Origin: Corynebacterium ulcerans
GTDB lineage: Bacteria > Actinomycetota > Actinomycetes > Mycobacteriales > Mycobacteriaceae
NCBI RefSeq assembly: GCF_900187135.1
Contig: NZ_LT906443.1
Span: 1,178,001 to 1,242,000, forward strand
DNA: 64,000 nt
Direction: 5' to 3'
The position numbers and the translations under genes are program-made. The notes below the pieces were generated by a model that saw only the letters and a list, made by a program, of their open reading frames with translations, was not told the origin of the DNA and did no database searches. This document shows positions 47,521 to 56,318 of this stretch, one piece after another (within the stretch, counting starts at the first letter, position 1; each line of letters begins with the position of its first letter).

Positions 47521-50148
47521 GTGATTTACCGCATGCCGCTTGCAGCAGCCAGTGCAGTCACGCCCACCACTATCGTGCTGGGCGTTTTCGGCATCGTCTT
47601 ATCGCTACCCGCGTGGTTCTTCTTCCTCCGCGCGGCATGGCGTCTCTATTCCTTCATTACTTCTGGGCAACCGTCCCCAGGCCGCATGAATAACCCCGTG
47701 CGCAGAGCTTGGCAAACATGCAAGGAAGTCTTCTTCCACACCGAACTCATGCGCAAACCAGTCGTAGCTATTGCACATTGGTTTGTCATGTTGGGGTTCC
47801 TCTTTGGCTCTATCGTCTGGTTCGAGGCATACATCCAAACCTTTAACCCAGCAGGCGGCTGGCCTTTCCTCTCACATTGGCGTGCTTACCATCTTGTAGA
47901 GGAAATCTTGGCCCTGGGCACTGTCTTTGGAATTCTTTTCCTCATCGTGATCCGTCTCAACGCAGGCATACGCAGCCGTTTTTCCCGTTTTTATGGCTCC
48001 AACGCCAAGGCGGCCTACTTTGTGGAGGCTGTTGTCTTTATCGAGGGCCTCGGCATGGTTCTGGTGAAAGCCGCCAAGATCGCCACGTTTGGAGACGGCT
48101 CCGCCTGGGCGGATTTTTCCACGATTTACCTAGCCAAGCTCCTCCCCAGCAGTCCAGTTCTGGTCAGCGCCTTTGCCCTGGTAAAGCTACTCAGCGGCAT
48201 GGTGTGGCTTATCGTCGTTGCTCACAACCTGACATGGGGTGTGGCATGGCACAGATTCCTGGCATTCTTCAACATCTTCTTCCAACGTCATTCTGACGGT
48301 AGCCCGGCGTTAGGCAAACTGCAGCCGATGTATTCGGGAGCGAAACAGCTCACGATGGACAACGTGGAAGAAGAGGATAGCCTCGGCGTAGGCAGCCTTG
48401 TAGACGCACCCTGGAAGATGCTTCTCGACGCCACCACGTGCACCGAATGCGGCCGATGCCAAGAGCAGTGCCCCGCCTGGCACACCGAAAAGCCTCTCAG
48501 CCCGAAGCTCTTTGTCACTGATATTCGTGACGCAGCAGTCACCCATTCCTCCTATTTACAAGACCCCACCGCCTTTGCCACGGATGATTCACACGCTCAC
48601 GTCGACGTGCTCAAGTTAGTGGGAGAATCACATGTGATTTCCCCCGATGTTTTGTGGTCCTGCACTAACTGCGGTGCATGCGTCGAGCAATGTCCCGTAG
48701 ACATAGAACACATCGATCACGTAGCTAATCTTCGGCGCTTCCAGGTCCTCGCAGAGTCTGACTTCCCCTCTGAGCTGACGGGGATGTTTAAAAACCTTGA
48801 GACTAAAGGCAACCCGTGGGGAAGAAACTCCATCGAGCGGAAGACGTGGATTGACGAGGCCCGCCGCGACGGCATCGAGGTGCCCGTATTAGGCGAGGAT
48901 GTTACAGACTTCTCCGACACTGAGTACCTCTTCTGGGTAGGCTGCGCAGGCGTCTTTGACGAGGACGGCAAGAAAACAACGCGCGCCGTCGTTGAGCTAC
49001 TGCACGTCGCTGGGGTTAAATTCGCGGTGCTGTCCAAAGGTGAAACCTGTACCGGCGATCCCGCGCGCCGCGCCGGTAACGAGTTCCTCTTCCAGATGCT
49101 CGCCGTAGAGAACGTGGATACCCTCAATAATGTTTTTGATGGGGTTCCACAGGGCAGTCGCAAAATTATCACCACGTGCCCGCACTGCTTTAACACGCTG
49201 CGCAACGAGTACCCGGACTTTGACGGACACTTTGATGTCTTCCATCACACCCAACTACTCAACCGCCTGGTACGTGAAAAACTCCTCACTCCGGTTCCGC
49301 GCCGGCCTGAAGATCGCAAGCCCATCACATATCACGACCCATGCTTCCTGGGCCGTCACAATAAAATCTTCGACCCACCCCGTGAACTTCTTAGTGCAAC
49401 GGGGATGGAACTCACGGAGATGGAGAGAACCAAAAACGAGGGATTCTGCTGCGGTGCCGGCGGCGCCCGGATGTTTATGGAAGAAAAGCTCGGCACCCGC
49501 ATCAATGAAAACCGTGCGGCCGAGGCCATCAAGACTGGCGCTCAAGAAATCGCCGTGGGCTGCCCCTTCTGTAACTCCATGCTCAGTACTGGCGTTAAAT
49601 CCGTTGCCGACGCACAAGAAGCACCCAAGGTCCACGACGTAGCACTGATGCTCCGCGATTCCGTGCTTATCGATGGCCAGCTCCCCGAACCCAAGGACCG
49701 GGTATTCCTGGATCCACCCGTCCGCCAACCAAAGAAGAAGCCTGCGGCCACGCCGGAGCCTCCCACAGCTCAACCCACCGCAGCGCCTCCGGCCGCGCCA
49801 CAACCGCCGTCTATTCCGGCACCGACTATCTCCACCCCACCAGGTGGAACCCCGCCGATGCCACAACCCCCACAGGTGCCTACTCCGACTGTGCCGCCTA
49901 TACCGATGCCGCCTAGCGCTGTTCCGCCGGTAGCTGTTCCGCCTGCCGCCACACCACCGGCACCAGTTCCTCCAGCAGCAGCTCCCCCAGCGGCGGTGCC
50001 GCCAGTTGCAGCACCGCCTATCCCTGTTCCACCAAGCGCTGTGCCCCCGGTAGCCGTGCCACCAGCACCACCCGCGGCTGCACCACCTGCAGCCACGCCT
50101 CCGGGAAAGCAATCAGCGTATCCTGAGAATAATTCCAAGGAGCAGTAG
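47521..50148 (+). CDS. Membrane-bound iron-sulfur oxidoreductase (HdrD/GlpC-like) with Pro/Ala-rich tail
   Basis: 875 residues. An N-terminal membrane domain with about five to six helices (NarI-like) is followed by two 4Fe-4S motifs: CTECGRCQEQCP near residue 306 and CTNCGACVEQCP near residue 382. Two CCG-type domains follow (GCAGVF...CTGD...CPHC; then PCFLGRHN...CCGAGG...GCPFCNS) as in heterodisulfide reductase D. The last 130 residues are a low-complexity tail with PSAVPPVAVPP occurring twice. It likely passes electrons between quinone and an unknown cytoplasmic partner. The start is unclear: GTG 47521 is very near AAGGA and ATG 47533 rather far. Confidence 0.88.
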   Translation: MIYRMPLAAASAVTPTTIVLGVFGIVLSLPAWFFFLRAAWRLYSFITSGQPSPGRMNNPVRRAWQTCKEVFFHTELMRKPVVAIAHWFVMLGFLFGSIVWFEAYIQTFNPAGGWPFLSHWRAYHLVEEILALGTVFGILFLIVIRLNAGIRSRFSRFYGSNAKAAYFVEAVVFIEGLGMVLVKAAKIATFGDGSAWADFSTIYLAKLLPSSPVLVSAFALVKLLSGMVWLIVVAHNLTWGVAWHRFLAFFNIFFQRHSDGSPALGKLQPMYSGAKQLTMDNVEEEDSLGVGSLVDAPWKMLLDATTCTECGRCQEQCPAWHTEKPLSPKLFVTDIRDAAVTHSSYLQDPTAFATDDSHAHVDVLKLVGESHVISPDVLWSCTNCGACVEQCPVDIEHIDHVANLRRFQVLAESDFPSELTGMFKNLETKGNPWGRNSIERKTWIDEARRDGIEVPVLGEDVTDFSDTEYLFWVGCAGVFDEDGKKTTRAVVELLHVAGVKFAVLSKGETCTGDPARRAGNEFLFQMLAVENVDTLNNVFDGVPQGSRKIITTCPHCFNTLRNEYPDFDGHFDVFHHTQLLNRLVREKLLTPVPRRPEDRKPITYHDPCFLGRHNKIFDPPRELLSATGMELTEMERTKNEGFCCGAGGARMFMEEKLGTRINENRAAEAIKTGAQEIAVGCPFCNSMLSTGVKSVADAQEAPKVHDVALMLRDSVLIDGQLPEPKDRVFLDPPVRQPKKKPAATPEPPTAQPTAAPPAAPQPPSIPAPTISTPPGGTPPMPQPPQVPTPTVPPIPMPPSAVPPVAVPPAATPPAPVPPAAAPPAAVPPVAAPPIPVPPSAVPPVAVPPAPPAAAPPAATPPGKQSAYPENNSKEQ

Positions 50149-50271
50149 AGCATCCCCCGCAAAGATGGAACTTTTTAGCAGTGCTATACGTTTGTCTTAT
50201 GTGGTCGGGGCAAGCGCTTCTGCTTCGACCGGGAGCATAGTCTACAAGCGCAGATAGGTGGCCTGAGTGCG

Positions 50272-50934
50272 ATGACGAACCCATATCAACCCGATTACCG
50301 CATCGGCGATGCCGAGCGCTCACAAGCGATGGATGACCTTGGGGTGCACTTCTCTGCCGGTCGACTCTCGTTTGAAGAATATGATGAACGCCTTAAACAG
50401 GTCACTCAAGCAGTTACCCGATCTGATATTTCTTTGCTTTTCGACGATCTCCCCGCTGCACGCTCGCCTAAGGAGACCGCCTCTCCCGCTAACTTCCTAC
50501 CAGCTACGAATGTGCAAGGAACCCATTTCCCCGACACATATTCGACTAACGAAATCGATAATGCTTACTCCACCGGACGCAATATCCGCGGTGGAATTCT
50601 CGGACTCACCGGGATCACCGCAGTCACGCTCACTGCGCTCACGGAAACTGGCGCGTGGATAATGCTGGTCCCAGCCATCTTCATCATGTTGTATGTGATG
50701 AAGCTCGGACCAGAATCCTGGCATGCGCCCAGCCGGATGAAGCTGGACCGCCAGCGGATGAAGCAAGCCCGGATGCTCCAGCAGCAACAAGTCTTTGCCA
50801 TCGAGACGCATAATGCACAGCAACGAGCACTCGCCCGTGCAGAGCGTAAACGCAAGCAAGACGAGCTCAACAGCATTGCCACAGAACTCGCAACTGACGC
50901 GCTTAAGCGATTCCGGGGGAAGAAGAACGGCTAG
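50272..50934 (+). CDS. DUF1707 domain membrane protein
   Basis: 220 residues. The N-terminal DUF1707 motif is clear (RIGDAERSQAMDDLGVHFSAGRLSFEEYDER, given here only as key blocks RIGDAER, LGVHFSAGRL and EYDER). Two adjacent helices follow (ILGLTGITAVTLTAL, AWIMLVPAIFIMLYVM), then a basic, Gln-rich coiled tail (residues 160-220). Function of DUF1707 proteins is unknown; many are surface-sensing or membrane-associated. It ends convergently, overlapping the ArsR gene stop by four bases. Confidence 0.85.
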   Translation: MTNPYQPDYRIGDAERSQAMDDLGVHFSAGRLSFEEYDERLKQVTQAVTRSDISLLFDDLPAARSPKETASPANFLPATNVQGTHFPDTYSTNEIDNAYSTGRNIRGGILGLTGITAVTLTALTETGAWIMLVPAIFIMLYVMKLGPESWHAPSRMKLDRQRMKQARMLQQQQVFAIETHNAQQRALARAERKRKQDELNSIATELATDALKRFRGKKNG

Positions 50935-51242
50935 TGCCGGTGTTTATCCTTGCCGTGACGCATTCCGATATCGTGAAGTACCCCGTGGATGCGTTCGTCG
51001 ACAAGCGAATACCGCACCTCACGTCCAAAGCGTTCCCCCTTAATTGCGCCCATGTGTTCCATGGCGCGGAGCGCTCCTGACGCAGTAGGGACCCGCACTC
51101 CTGCGGCCTCAGCGATCTCGGTGACTGTGGTGGCCCTCGGCCCTGCATAGTGCAAAACTACAAGAATGCGTAGCCGGGTCCGATCCCCCATGAGTTTAAA
51201 ATAACCAGACCAGTCATCGGCTTGTTCCAAAAGGTCATACAT
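50931..51242 (-). CDS. ArsR-family transcriptional regulator with His-rich C-terminus
   Basis: 103 residues with the ArsR winged helix (TVTEIAEAAGVRVPTASGAL recognition region) and the wing GREVRYSLVD. The final helix contains DERIHGVLH, comparable in position to the alpha-5 Asp/His metal site of SmtB/CzrA/NmtR sensors, then GMRHGKDKHRH. Metal sensing (zinc, nickel or cobalt) is therefore likely by family logic but unproven. It is the last gene of the importer operon, 13 bases after the ATPase, so it probably controls that importer. Confidence 0.85.
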   Translation of the reverse strand: MYDLLEQADDWSGYFKLMGDRTRLRILVVLHYAGPRATTVTEIAEAAGVRVPTASGALRAMEHMGAIKGERFGREVRYSLVDERIHGVLHDIGMRHGKDKHRH

Positions 51243-51255
51243 ACGGTGTACCTCT

Positions 51256-52026
51256 TTATCTCGGGGCGGCCGCCAACAAGGCAGCGGCGCCTTCGGGAGA
51301 ACGGAGAATCTCTGCTTCTACGTTGAAAAACTCAGCAATATTGCGTGACGATAAAACAGTGTCTACCGGCCCCTCTGCGACACAACGTCCAGAGTGCAGG
51401 ATAAGGGCAGTATCAGCATATCGTGCCACCAGGCCCAAATCGTGCATAACCGCCACTACAGTCAGCCCTTCTTGAGTGACCAGGCGGTGCAGCACCTGCA
51501 GCAAAGTCAGCTGATGTTCGATGTCCAGGTGGTTAGTTGGCTCGTCGAGAAGCAGCACGCGTGCCCCCTGTGCGAGGCCGCGCGCGATAGAGACGCGCTG
51601 CTGCTGCCCACCCGATAGCTCGCTCCACTGGCGTTCAGCTAGGTATTCCAGCCCAAGTAGTTCCAAGGCATGAGAAACACGGTCATGATCCTGCTTAGTC
51701 CTACGATGGAAAATTCCTCGACCAGCAACAGCACCCAGTCCCACGAAATCGACCACCGTCATATCCCCGTTGAGCGTGGCTACTTGGGGAACATAAGCCA
51801 CGGTCTCCACTCGTTGCCGAGCCGACATACGAGCGAGAGGCTTATCGTCAAAAACCACGTCACCAGTAAAAGGGACCACTCCCGCCACCGCGTTTAACAA
51901 CGTGGACTTTCCGCTGCCATTAGGGCCAACCAATGCCGTGATCGTGCCTGGTTGCAGCGTCGCGGTGACACGATGCACTGCGGCGGTATCGTCGTAACTA
52001 ATACTGACATTTCTGAGATGTATCAA
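51256..52026 (-). CDS. FecE/BtuD-type ABC importer ATPase
   Basis: About 256 residues: Walker A GPNGSGKSTLL, signature LSGGQQQRVSIARGLA, Walker B VLLLDEPTNHLD, H-loop AVMHDLGLV. I favour TTG at 52026, two bases after the permease stop, because AAGGAAAG lies about nine bases upstream; an ATG at 52050 overlaps the permease gene and has no ribosome-binding site. It powers the FecCD-type channel encoded upstream. Confidence 0.9.
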   Translation of the reverse strand: MIHLRNVSISYDDTAAVHRVTATLQPGTITALVGPNGSGKSTLLNAVAGVVPFTGDVVFDDKPLARMSARQRVETVAYVPQVATLNGDMTVVDFVGLGAVAGRGIFHRRTKQDHDRVSHALELLGLEYLAERQWSELSGGQQQRVSIARGLAQGARVLLLDEPTNHLDIEHQLTLLQVLHRLVTQEGLTVVAVMHDLGLVARYADTALILHSGRCVAEGPVDTVLSSRNIAEFFNVEAEILRSPEGAAALLAAAPR

Positions 52027-52028
52027 GG

Positions 52029-53096
52029 CTATTTCTTTCCTTTCTTCCATAAGAGGAAGAAGATCGGAACACCAATGAGAGCAGTAATAATTCCTACAGG
52101 GAGTTCTTGGCCCTTAAACAAGGAACGAGCAATCGCATCTGCCACTACCAGTAGAATCGCCCCTACTAAGGCGCTTATAGGGATTACCCGCACGTGAGCG
52201 CTGCCTACCACCAGACGAACCGCATGGGGAACGATAAGGCCTACGAACCCGATGGCACCCACAGAGGCGACCGTAGCGGACGTCATAAGGGCAACGATGA
52301 CCAGGACAGCTCCCCGCGTCAGCACTACGGGAACGCCCATAGTGTGCGCAGTGGCGTCGCCAAGCCTCAACGTATCTAAATGACGCGACAGCGCCCACAA
52401 AGCAGCGATCGCCGTCATGCACACAATGGCTGTAACCAATAGCCCGTCTTGACGCGAAGCACCCAACGCACCCATAAGCCATGCCATCACGGCCTGAATA
52501 GAATCAGCGTCACCCTTGCCCATCATGATCAGGAATGTCACGGCCTGAGCGAACTGCCCGACCAACACGCCTGCTAGAACCACCTGTTGGGATTGGAAGC
52601 CCGAGCCCCGCAGCAGCATCAACAGGACCACAAAGGATCCCAGCCCGCCCAGCGCAGCGCCAGCCGTAAGCCCCAACACACCTTGAGTTCCGATAACCAG
52701 AACAACAACTGCGCCCACAGACGCGCCACCGCTGATGCCTAGGAGATACGGTTCCGCTAGCGGATTATGCGTGACAGTTTGCAAACATGCGCCGGCGACG
52801 GCAAGACCCGCCCCCACCACTATCCCCATCAAGATGCGAGGAATACGCAGTTCAAAAAGGATCGATTGCCTTAACAAACTGGGAGTATCGTATCCGGCGA
52901 ATCCGAACGCCCCCATCACTTCATTCCAGCTTAACGACGCCGTTCCCACGAACACCGAACCAATCGAAAGGGCGATGAGCAGTATTATTCCGCCCATAAC
53001 CACCAACGGAAACGCCGGACGAAACCGGCGTTTCTGAGGTGCAGAATCGATTCCTGGCGCAACCGTTTGTGTGGTTAATCCCGAATCAAGATCCAC
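52029..53096 (-). CDS. FecCD-type ABC importer permease
   Basis: 355 residues, about ten helices, with family signatures NPLAEPYLLGISGGASVGAV (residues 108-127) and GFVGLIVPHAVRLVVG near the end. Typical of importers for ferric siderophores, haem, cobalamin and some metal chelates. A single permease gene implies a homodimer. It lies 17 bases downstream of the binding-protein gene. Confidence 0.93.
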   Translation of the reverse strand: MDLDSGLTTQTVAPGIDSAPQKRRFRPAFPLVVMGGIILLIALSIGSVFVGTASLSWNEVMGAFGFAGYDTPSLLRQSILFELRIPRILMGIVVGAGLAVAGACLQTVTHNPLAEPYLLGISGGASVGAVVVLVIGTQGVLGLTAGAALGGLGSFVVLLMLLRGSGFQSQQVVLAGVLVGQFAQAVTFLIMMGKGDADSIQAVMAWLMGALGASRQDGLLVTAIVCMTAIAALWALSRHLDTLRLGDATAHTMGVPVVLTRGAVLVIVALMTSATVASVGAIGFVGLIVPHAVRLVVGSAHVRVIPISALVGAILLVVADAIARSLFKGQELPVGIITALIGVPIFFLLWKKGKK

Positions 53097-53113
53097 GTCT
53101 GAAGTAGTAATGA

Positions 53114-54124
53114 TTACTTCATTTCTGCCAGCTTTTTGCTGACGATCTCTAGAGGCTCAATCGACCTCGCACCTGGGCTCAAACCAGCGCCTGGGACCAC
53201 AATGAACTTGTCACCCTGAACGGCCTTCATGTTGCGAGTAGCAGGGTTGGACTTGAGGGCTTCGATCTTCTCAGTAGCCAAGTCGCCGGGAGAACCGCGG
53301 CCAGGCAAGTCCACCAAAACGATCACATCTGGGTCTGCATCTGCGAAAGCCTCCCAAGAAATCTGGGGCCACGCCTCATCGATGCCAGCAAACACATTGG
53401 TGCTTCCCGTTGCCGCGCTGATAGCACTGGGAATGCCATAGTTGCCCGCTACATACGGCGCATTATCAAAGATCGAATACAAGTATCCAACAGACTTATG
53501 AGAGTTGCCATTGGCTTCCTTGGCAGCCTTGACAGCGGCACGCTGCTCTTCGATCAGCTCCTTGCCGCGAGCCTCTTTACCCAACAGGGTTCCAAGCTGC
53601 TCGTAGTCGCGCTCCAAGACCGTGTACGGATCCTCATCAGGCTTAGCGCACTCTACGTTCGTGGTGAATGTGCCCACGCCCAGCTTGGAGTATTCTTCGC
53701 GCGTTCCCGTACCCGACTCAGTCCACACGGATTCAAATGGAGAAAGAACCAGATCTGGGTCGACGCCACGAATAGCCTCAGCATTAGGAATGGAATCCGA
53801 AATCACGGGGAGGTTCTTTGCCCGATCCTCATAGCGCTTCCAGTAGTGATCTTTGGTGTGTCCAACGCCCACGATGTCCTTTTGCACATCGAAAGCCAAC
53901 AGCGTTTCCGTGGTTCCTTGTTCCACACTGACCAAACGGTGGGCAGGCTCCGAAAGGCTTACCTTGACGCCACAGTTTTCCACACTGACAGCCTGGTTGG
54001 CTTTAGCTGAAGAATCCGTCTTGTTGTCGCTGGTGTTCGAGCAAGCAGAAAGGGTGAGGCCTGCTGCGACTACCACGCTGGTTGAAATCAATGCCCTGCG
54101 GTGGCAGGAGAAAAAGCTCATCAT
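53114..54124 (-). CDS. FecB/TroA-like solute-binding lipoprotein
   Basis: About 336 residues; lipobox LSAC near residue 28. Class III binding-protein fold with PAHRLVSVEQGTTETLLAF and GVDPDLVLSPFESVW segments. Binding-site Trp/Tyr/Arg-rich loops are visible (HYWKRYEDRA). The ligand is not evident: siderophore, haem, cobalamin-like or F420-related compounds and metal chelates are all handled by this fold. I chose ATG 54124 with AAGGA nine bases upstream; the frame extends to 54175. First gene of a four-gene operon ending in an ArsR regulator. Confidence 0.9.
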   Translation of the reverse strand: MMSFFSCHRRALISTSVVVAAGLTLSACSNTSDNKTDSSAKANQAVSVENCGVKVSLSEPAHRLVSVEQGTTETLLAFDVQKDIVGVGHTKDHYWKRYEDRAKNLPVISDSIPNAEAIRGVDPDLVLSPFESVWTESGTGTREEYSKLGVGTFTTNVECAKPDEDPYTVLERDYEQLGTLLGKEARGKELIEEQRAAVKAAKEANGNSHKSVGYLYSIFDNAPYVAGNYGIPSAISAATGSTNVFAGIDEAWPQISWEAFADADPDVIVLVDLPGRGSPGDLATEKIEALKSNPATRNMKAVQGDKFIVVPGAGLSPGARSIEPLEIVSKKLAEMK

Positions 54125-54175
54125 GAATTTTAGTCCTTGGTCAGGAAGAATCGACCCCCGCCGATTCTCATACAA

Positions 54176-54183
54176 TCAATTGA
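54176..54183. promoter_or_regulatory. TCAATTGA palindrome upstream of importer operon
   Basis: An 8-bp perfect palindrome within AATCAATTGACTG lies 52 bases before the binding-protein start. A related element, ATCAATTAGTTGAT, occurs at 54660-54673. The two could be operator sites for the ArsR regulator, but AT-rich palindromes of this length also occur by chance. Confidence 0.3.
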
Positions 54184-54374
54184 CTGTAACCATACCTTTT
54201 ATTCACGAGCTCCACGTAGGCATTGAGAAAAAACACTTTTCTCCCGCGTTTTTCTCCGCAAAGAATCCTACATCCCGCTAAAAATACAGCTCAAGCAGGT
54301 ATTTTTCACATTCACCCCTACCCACCCCCAGGTTCACCTAATAAACCCATACTTTAAACCTATAAAGCAAGGGC

Positions 54375-54551
54375 ATGGCTACGCAGACCCAGCAGCCTTC
54401 CGGCAAGGGCAATTGATTGTATGCGCCTGACCAGGGCGGCCCTCACCAAAGAATGCCGGGCACGCATCCGCCACCACAACAGCAGCGAACGCGCCCGCCA
54501 AAACAAACCTTTTCGCCCAAAACCGCACTTTCCTTAGCGCAGGGAGAGTAA
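54375..54551 (+). pseudogene. Broken proline/glutamine-rich gene fragment
   Basis: An ATG at 54375, preceded by AAGGGC, opens MATQTQQPSGKGN, then hits TGA at 54414. The same frame continues without interruption as LYAPDQGGPHQRMPG and PPKQTFSPKTALSL to TAA at 54549. Coding-like Pro/Gln/Lys composition on both sides of the stop indicates a once-continuous N-terminal region, similar to the cytoplasmic heads of small actinobacterial membrane proteins. The downstream membrane part is missing. Read as a decayed gene. Selenocysteine readthrough is very unlikely here. The rest of 54125-54798 is AT-rich and non-coding. Confidence 0.55.
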
Positions 54552-54706
54552 ATGCGACCTTAATCACCCTTGAGACCAGTCAAGTTCCAGCATTGAGTAT
54601 CAAATTTTGCGATAGCGTGACAGCCTCGGCTTACACCTCAGCCATCTGCGCCAAAGATTATCAATTAGTTGATTGACAGTGCAAGTTGAACAGTTCATAC
54701 ACATGA

Positions 54707-54740
54707 GTTTGGCGGGCGACATACATGTCACCCGCCAAAC
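54707..54740 (-). terminator. Hairpin downstream of ureD
   Basis: GTTTGGCGGGCGACA pairs with TGTCACCCGCCAAAC (14 of 15 bases) around TACA, 59 bases past the ureD stop. The T run is weak, but its place marks the probable end of the urease transcript. Confidence 0.6.
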
Positions 54741-54798
54741 ATCCTTTGCTTTTGAGTATCACAAACTCATGTGCAGCGTTTTCGCTCCACTCTCGCTC

Positions 54799-55677
54799 TT
54801 AATACTGGCGCAAGTTAATAGGCCCTTGCCCTCGCGTCCTATTACGGACAACATGCGCTACATCTAGGATGAGCTCCATCAATTCTTCGGTGCGATTGCC
54901 CAAGGCCCTAAGCACAAATCCAGGCTTATCGCACTCAGAAATTGCAGCAACCACATCCGAGTTTTCCGCAGCATGCGCAGAAACGCGCTCCCGCACCGCT
55001 TCAATGAACTCAGAATCAATGTTCGGATCAAAGCAAATAGCAGTCGCAACATGCGTTTTACCACCCATCATCAGGTCAGCATCTTGAGCAAACTCTGATT
55101 CCAATGGGTTAATCCGCAGGTTGTCCACCAAAACGACTTCGCCGTCCATCCGAACCACAGAGCGGATATGGGCCTGCTTATACAAGAAGTTCTCACCCTC
55201 GGGCGACCAACCAGGGGTAATTACATCAGAGATAAACAGCGAGCCTTCTGGGTGAACATCCGCAGTAATCTGCTGACGGAAATCTGCATCCCGATACAAA
55301 ATTAACTGATCAGGGACATACTCCAGAACGCCACCAGCATCTACTTTTATCTCAATATTCTGGACTACAAAGTCACCAGGCGTGCGGTAAACCTTGGCAG
55401 CCGACTGATCAGTCAGCAGCATCGAAGCGCCGGATTCCACTCCAAGTTTGAGTCGATATGCATCGCCACCCACGTATCCGCCACCCGGGTTAACGATGAT
55501 GTAATACACCTGTCCCGAATCATCAAGATAGTGAGGGCGAACGATCTTAAGTGCCCGAGTATGGTACTGGGTCTTCGCAATCGACTTTCCGCCGCTGAGT
55601 CCAACACCCAGCTCAAGCACACCCATGTCCTCATGAGGCGGATCGTGCTCAAAAATTCCTTTAGCTACGTCCCACAT
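54799..55677 (-). CDS. ureD: Urease accessory protein UreD (UreH)
   Basis: 292 residues. UreD binds apo-urease and, with UreF and UreG, guides nickel to the active site. The conserved core is visible: MLLTDQSAAKVYRTPGDF, GGVLEYVPDQLILYRDADF and SLFISDVITPGWSPEGE. The ATG starts directly after the ureG stop (TAAATG), so the genes are coupled. Last gene of the urease cluster, as in other corynebacteria (ureABCEFGD). Confidence 0.96.
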   Translation of the reverse strand: MWDVAKGIFEHDPPHEDMGVLELGVGLSGGKSIAKTQYHTRALKIVRPHYLDDSGQVYYIIVNPGGGYVGGDAYRLKLGVESGASMLLTDQSAAKVYRTPGDFVVQNIEIKVDAGGVLEYVPDQLILYRDADFRQQITADVHPEGSLFISDVITPGWSPEGENFLYKQAHIRSVVRMDGEVVLVDNLRINPLESEFAQDADLMMGGKTHVATAICFDPNIDSEFIEAVRERVSAHAAENSDVVAAISECDKPGFVLRALGNRTEELMELILDVAHVVRNRTRGQGPINLRQY

Positions 55678-56292
55678 TTAATCCGCCAGGTCAAGCATTA
55701 ACACATCATGACGGATCCAATCGATGACCTTGTCCAGGCCCTCATCCGTCTTAAGGTTTGTGAGCACAAAAGGCTTATTACCACGGAAGACCTTGGAATC
55801 ATCTTCCATCACCTTCAGGTCTGCGCCCACGTGGGGAGCGAGATCCGTCTTGTTGATCACAAACAAATCAGACTTGATCATGCCCTGACCAGCCTTGCGC
55901 GGAATCTTCTCACCTTGAGCAACGTCAATGATGTAGATAGAGAAATCCACGAGCTCAGGGCTGAAGGTTGCAGACAGGTTATCTCCACCCGACTCCATGA
56001 AGACCAACTCAAGATCAGGATGACGCTTAACAAGCTCTTCAAAAGCCGCATCATTCATCGACGTATCTTCACGGATAGCCGTATGTGGGCAACCACCGGT
56101 TTCCACACCAATAATGCGATCCTCTGGCAGAAGGCCTTCACGCGCGAGGATCTTTGCGTCCTCGGTGGTGTAGATATCATTAGTAATGGCAGCCATGGAG
56201 ATCTCGCCATCCAGTGCACGGGTGATTCGCTCAATTAATGCAGTTTTACCCGACCCGACTGGACCGCCAACACCAATTTTAATAACACTCAT
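55678..56292 (-). CDS. ureG: Urease accessory GTPase UreG
   Basis: 204 residues. SIMIBI GTPase with P-loop [13 protein letters not shown], the nickel-binding CPH within [15 protein letters not shown], and the guanine-specific [13 protein letters not shown]. It couples GTP hydrolysis to nickel transfer into urease. I chose ATG 56292 with AAGGAA upstream; the frame extends to 56310. Confidence 0.98.
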   Translation of the reverse strand: MSVIKIGVGGPVGSGKTALIERITRALDGEISMAAITNDIYTTEDAKILAREGLLPEDRIIGVETGGCPHTAIREDTSMNDAAFEELVKRHPDLELVFMESGGDNLSATFSPELVDFSIYIIDVAQGEKIPRKAGQGMIKSDLFVINKTDLAPHVGADLKVMEDDSKVFRGNKPFVLTNLKTDEGLDKVIDWIRHDVLMLDLAD

Positions 56293-56318
56293 CGTAGAAC
56301 TTTCCTTCAATCTTCTTT

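Noticed and set aside
49255..50112. A 285-codon minus-strand frame rich in Arg, Trp, Gly and Cys
   Set aside because: It is the shadow of the Pro/Ala-rich tail of the Hdr-like protein; repetitive codons in one frame leave the opposite frame open.
54379..54567. A 62-codon minus-strand frame beginning MIKVAFTLPALRKV
   Set aside because: It is the complement of the broken Pro/Gln-rich frame on the plus strand, which has better coding character and a ribosome-binding site.
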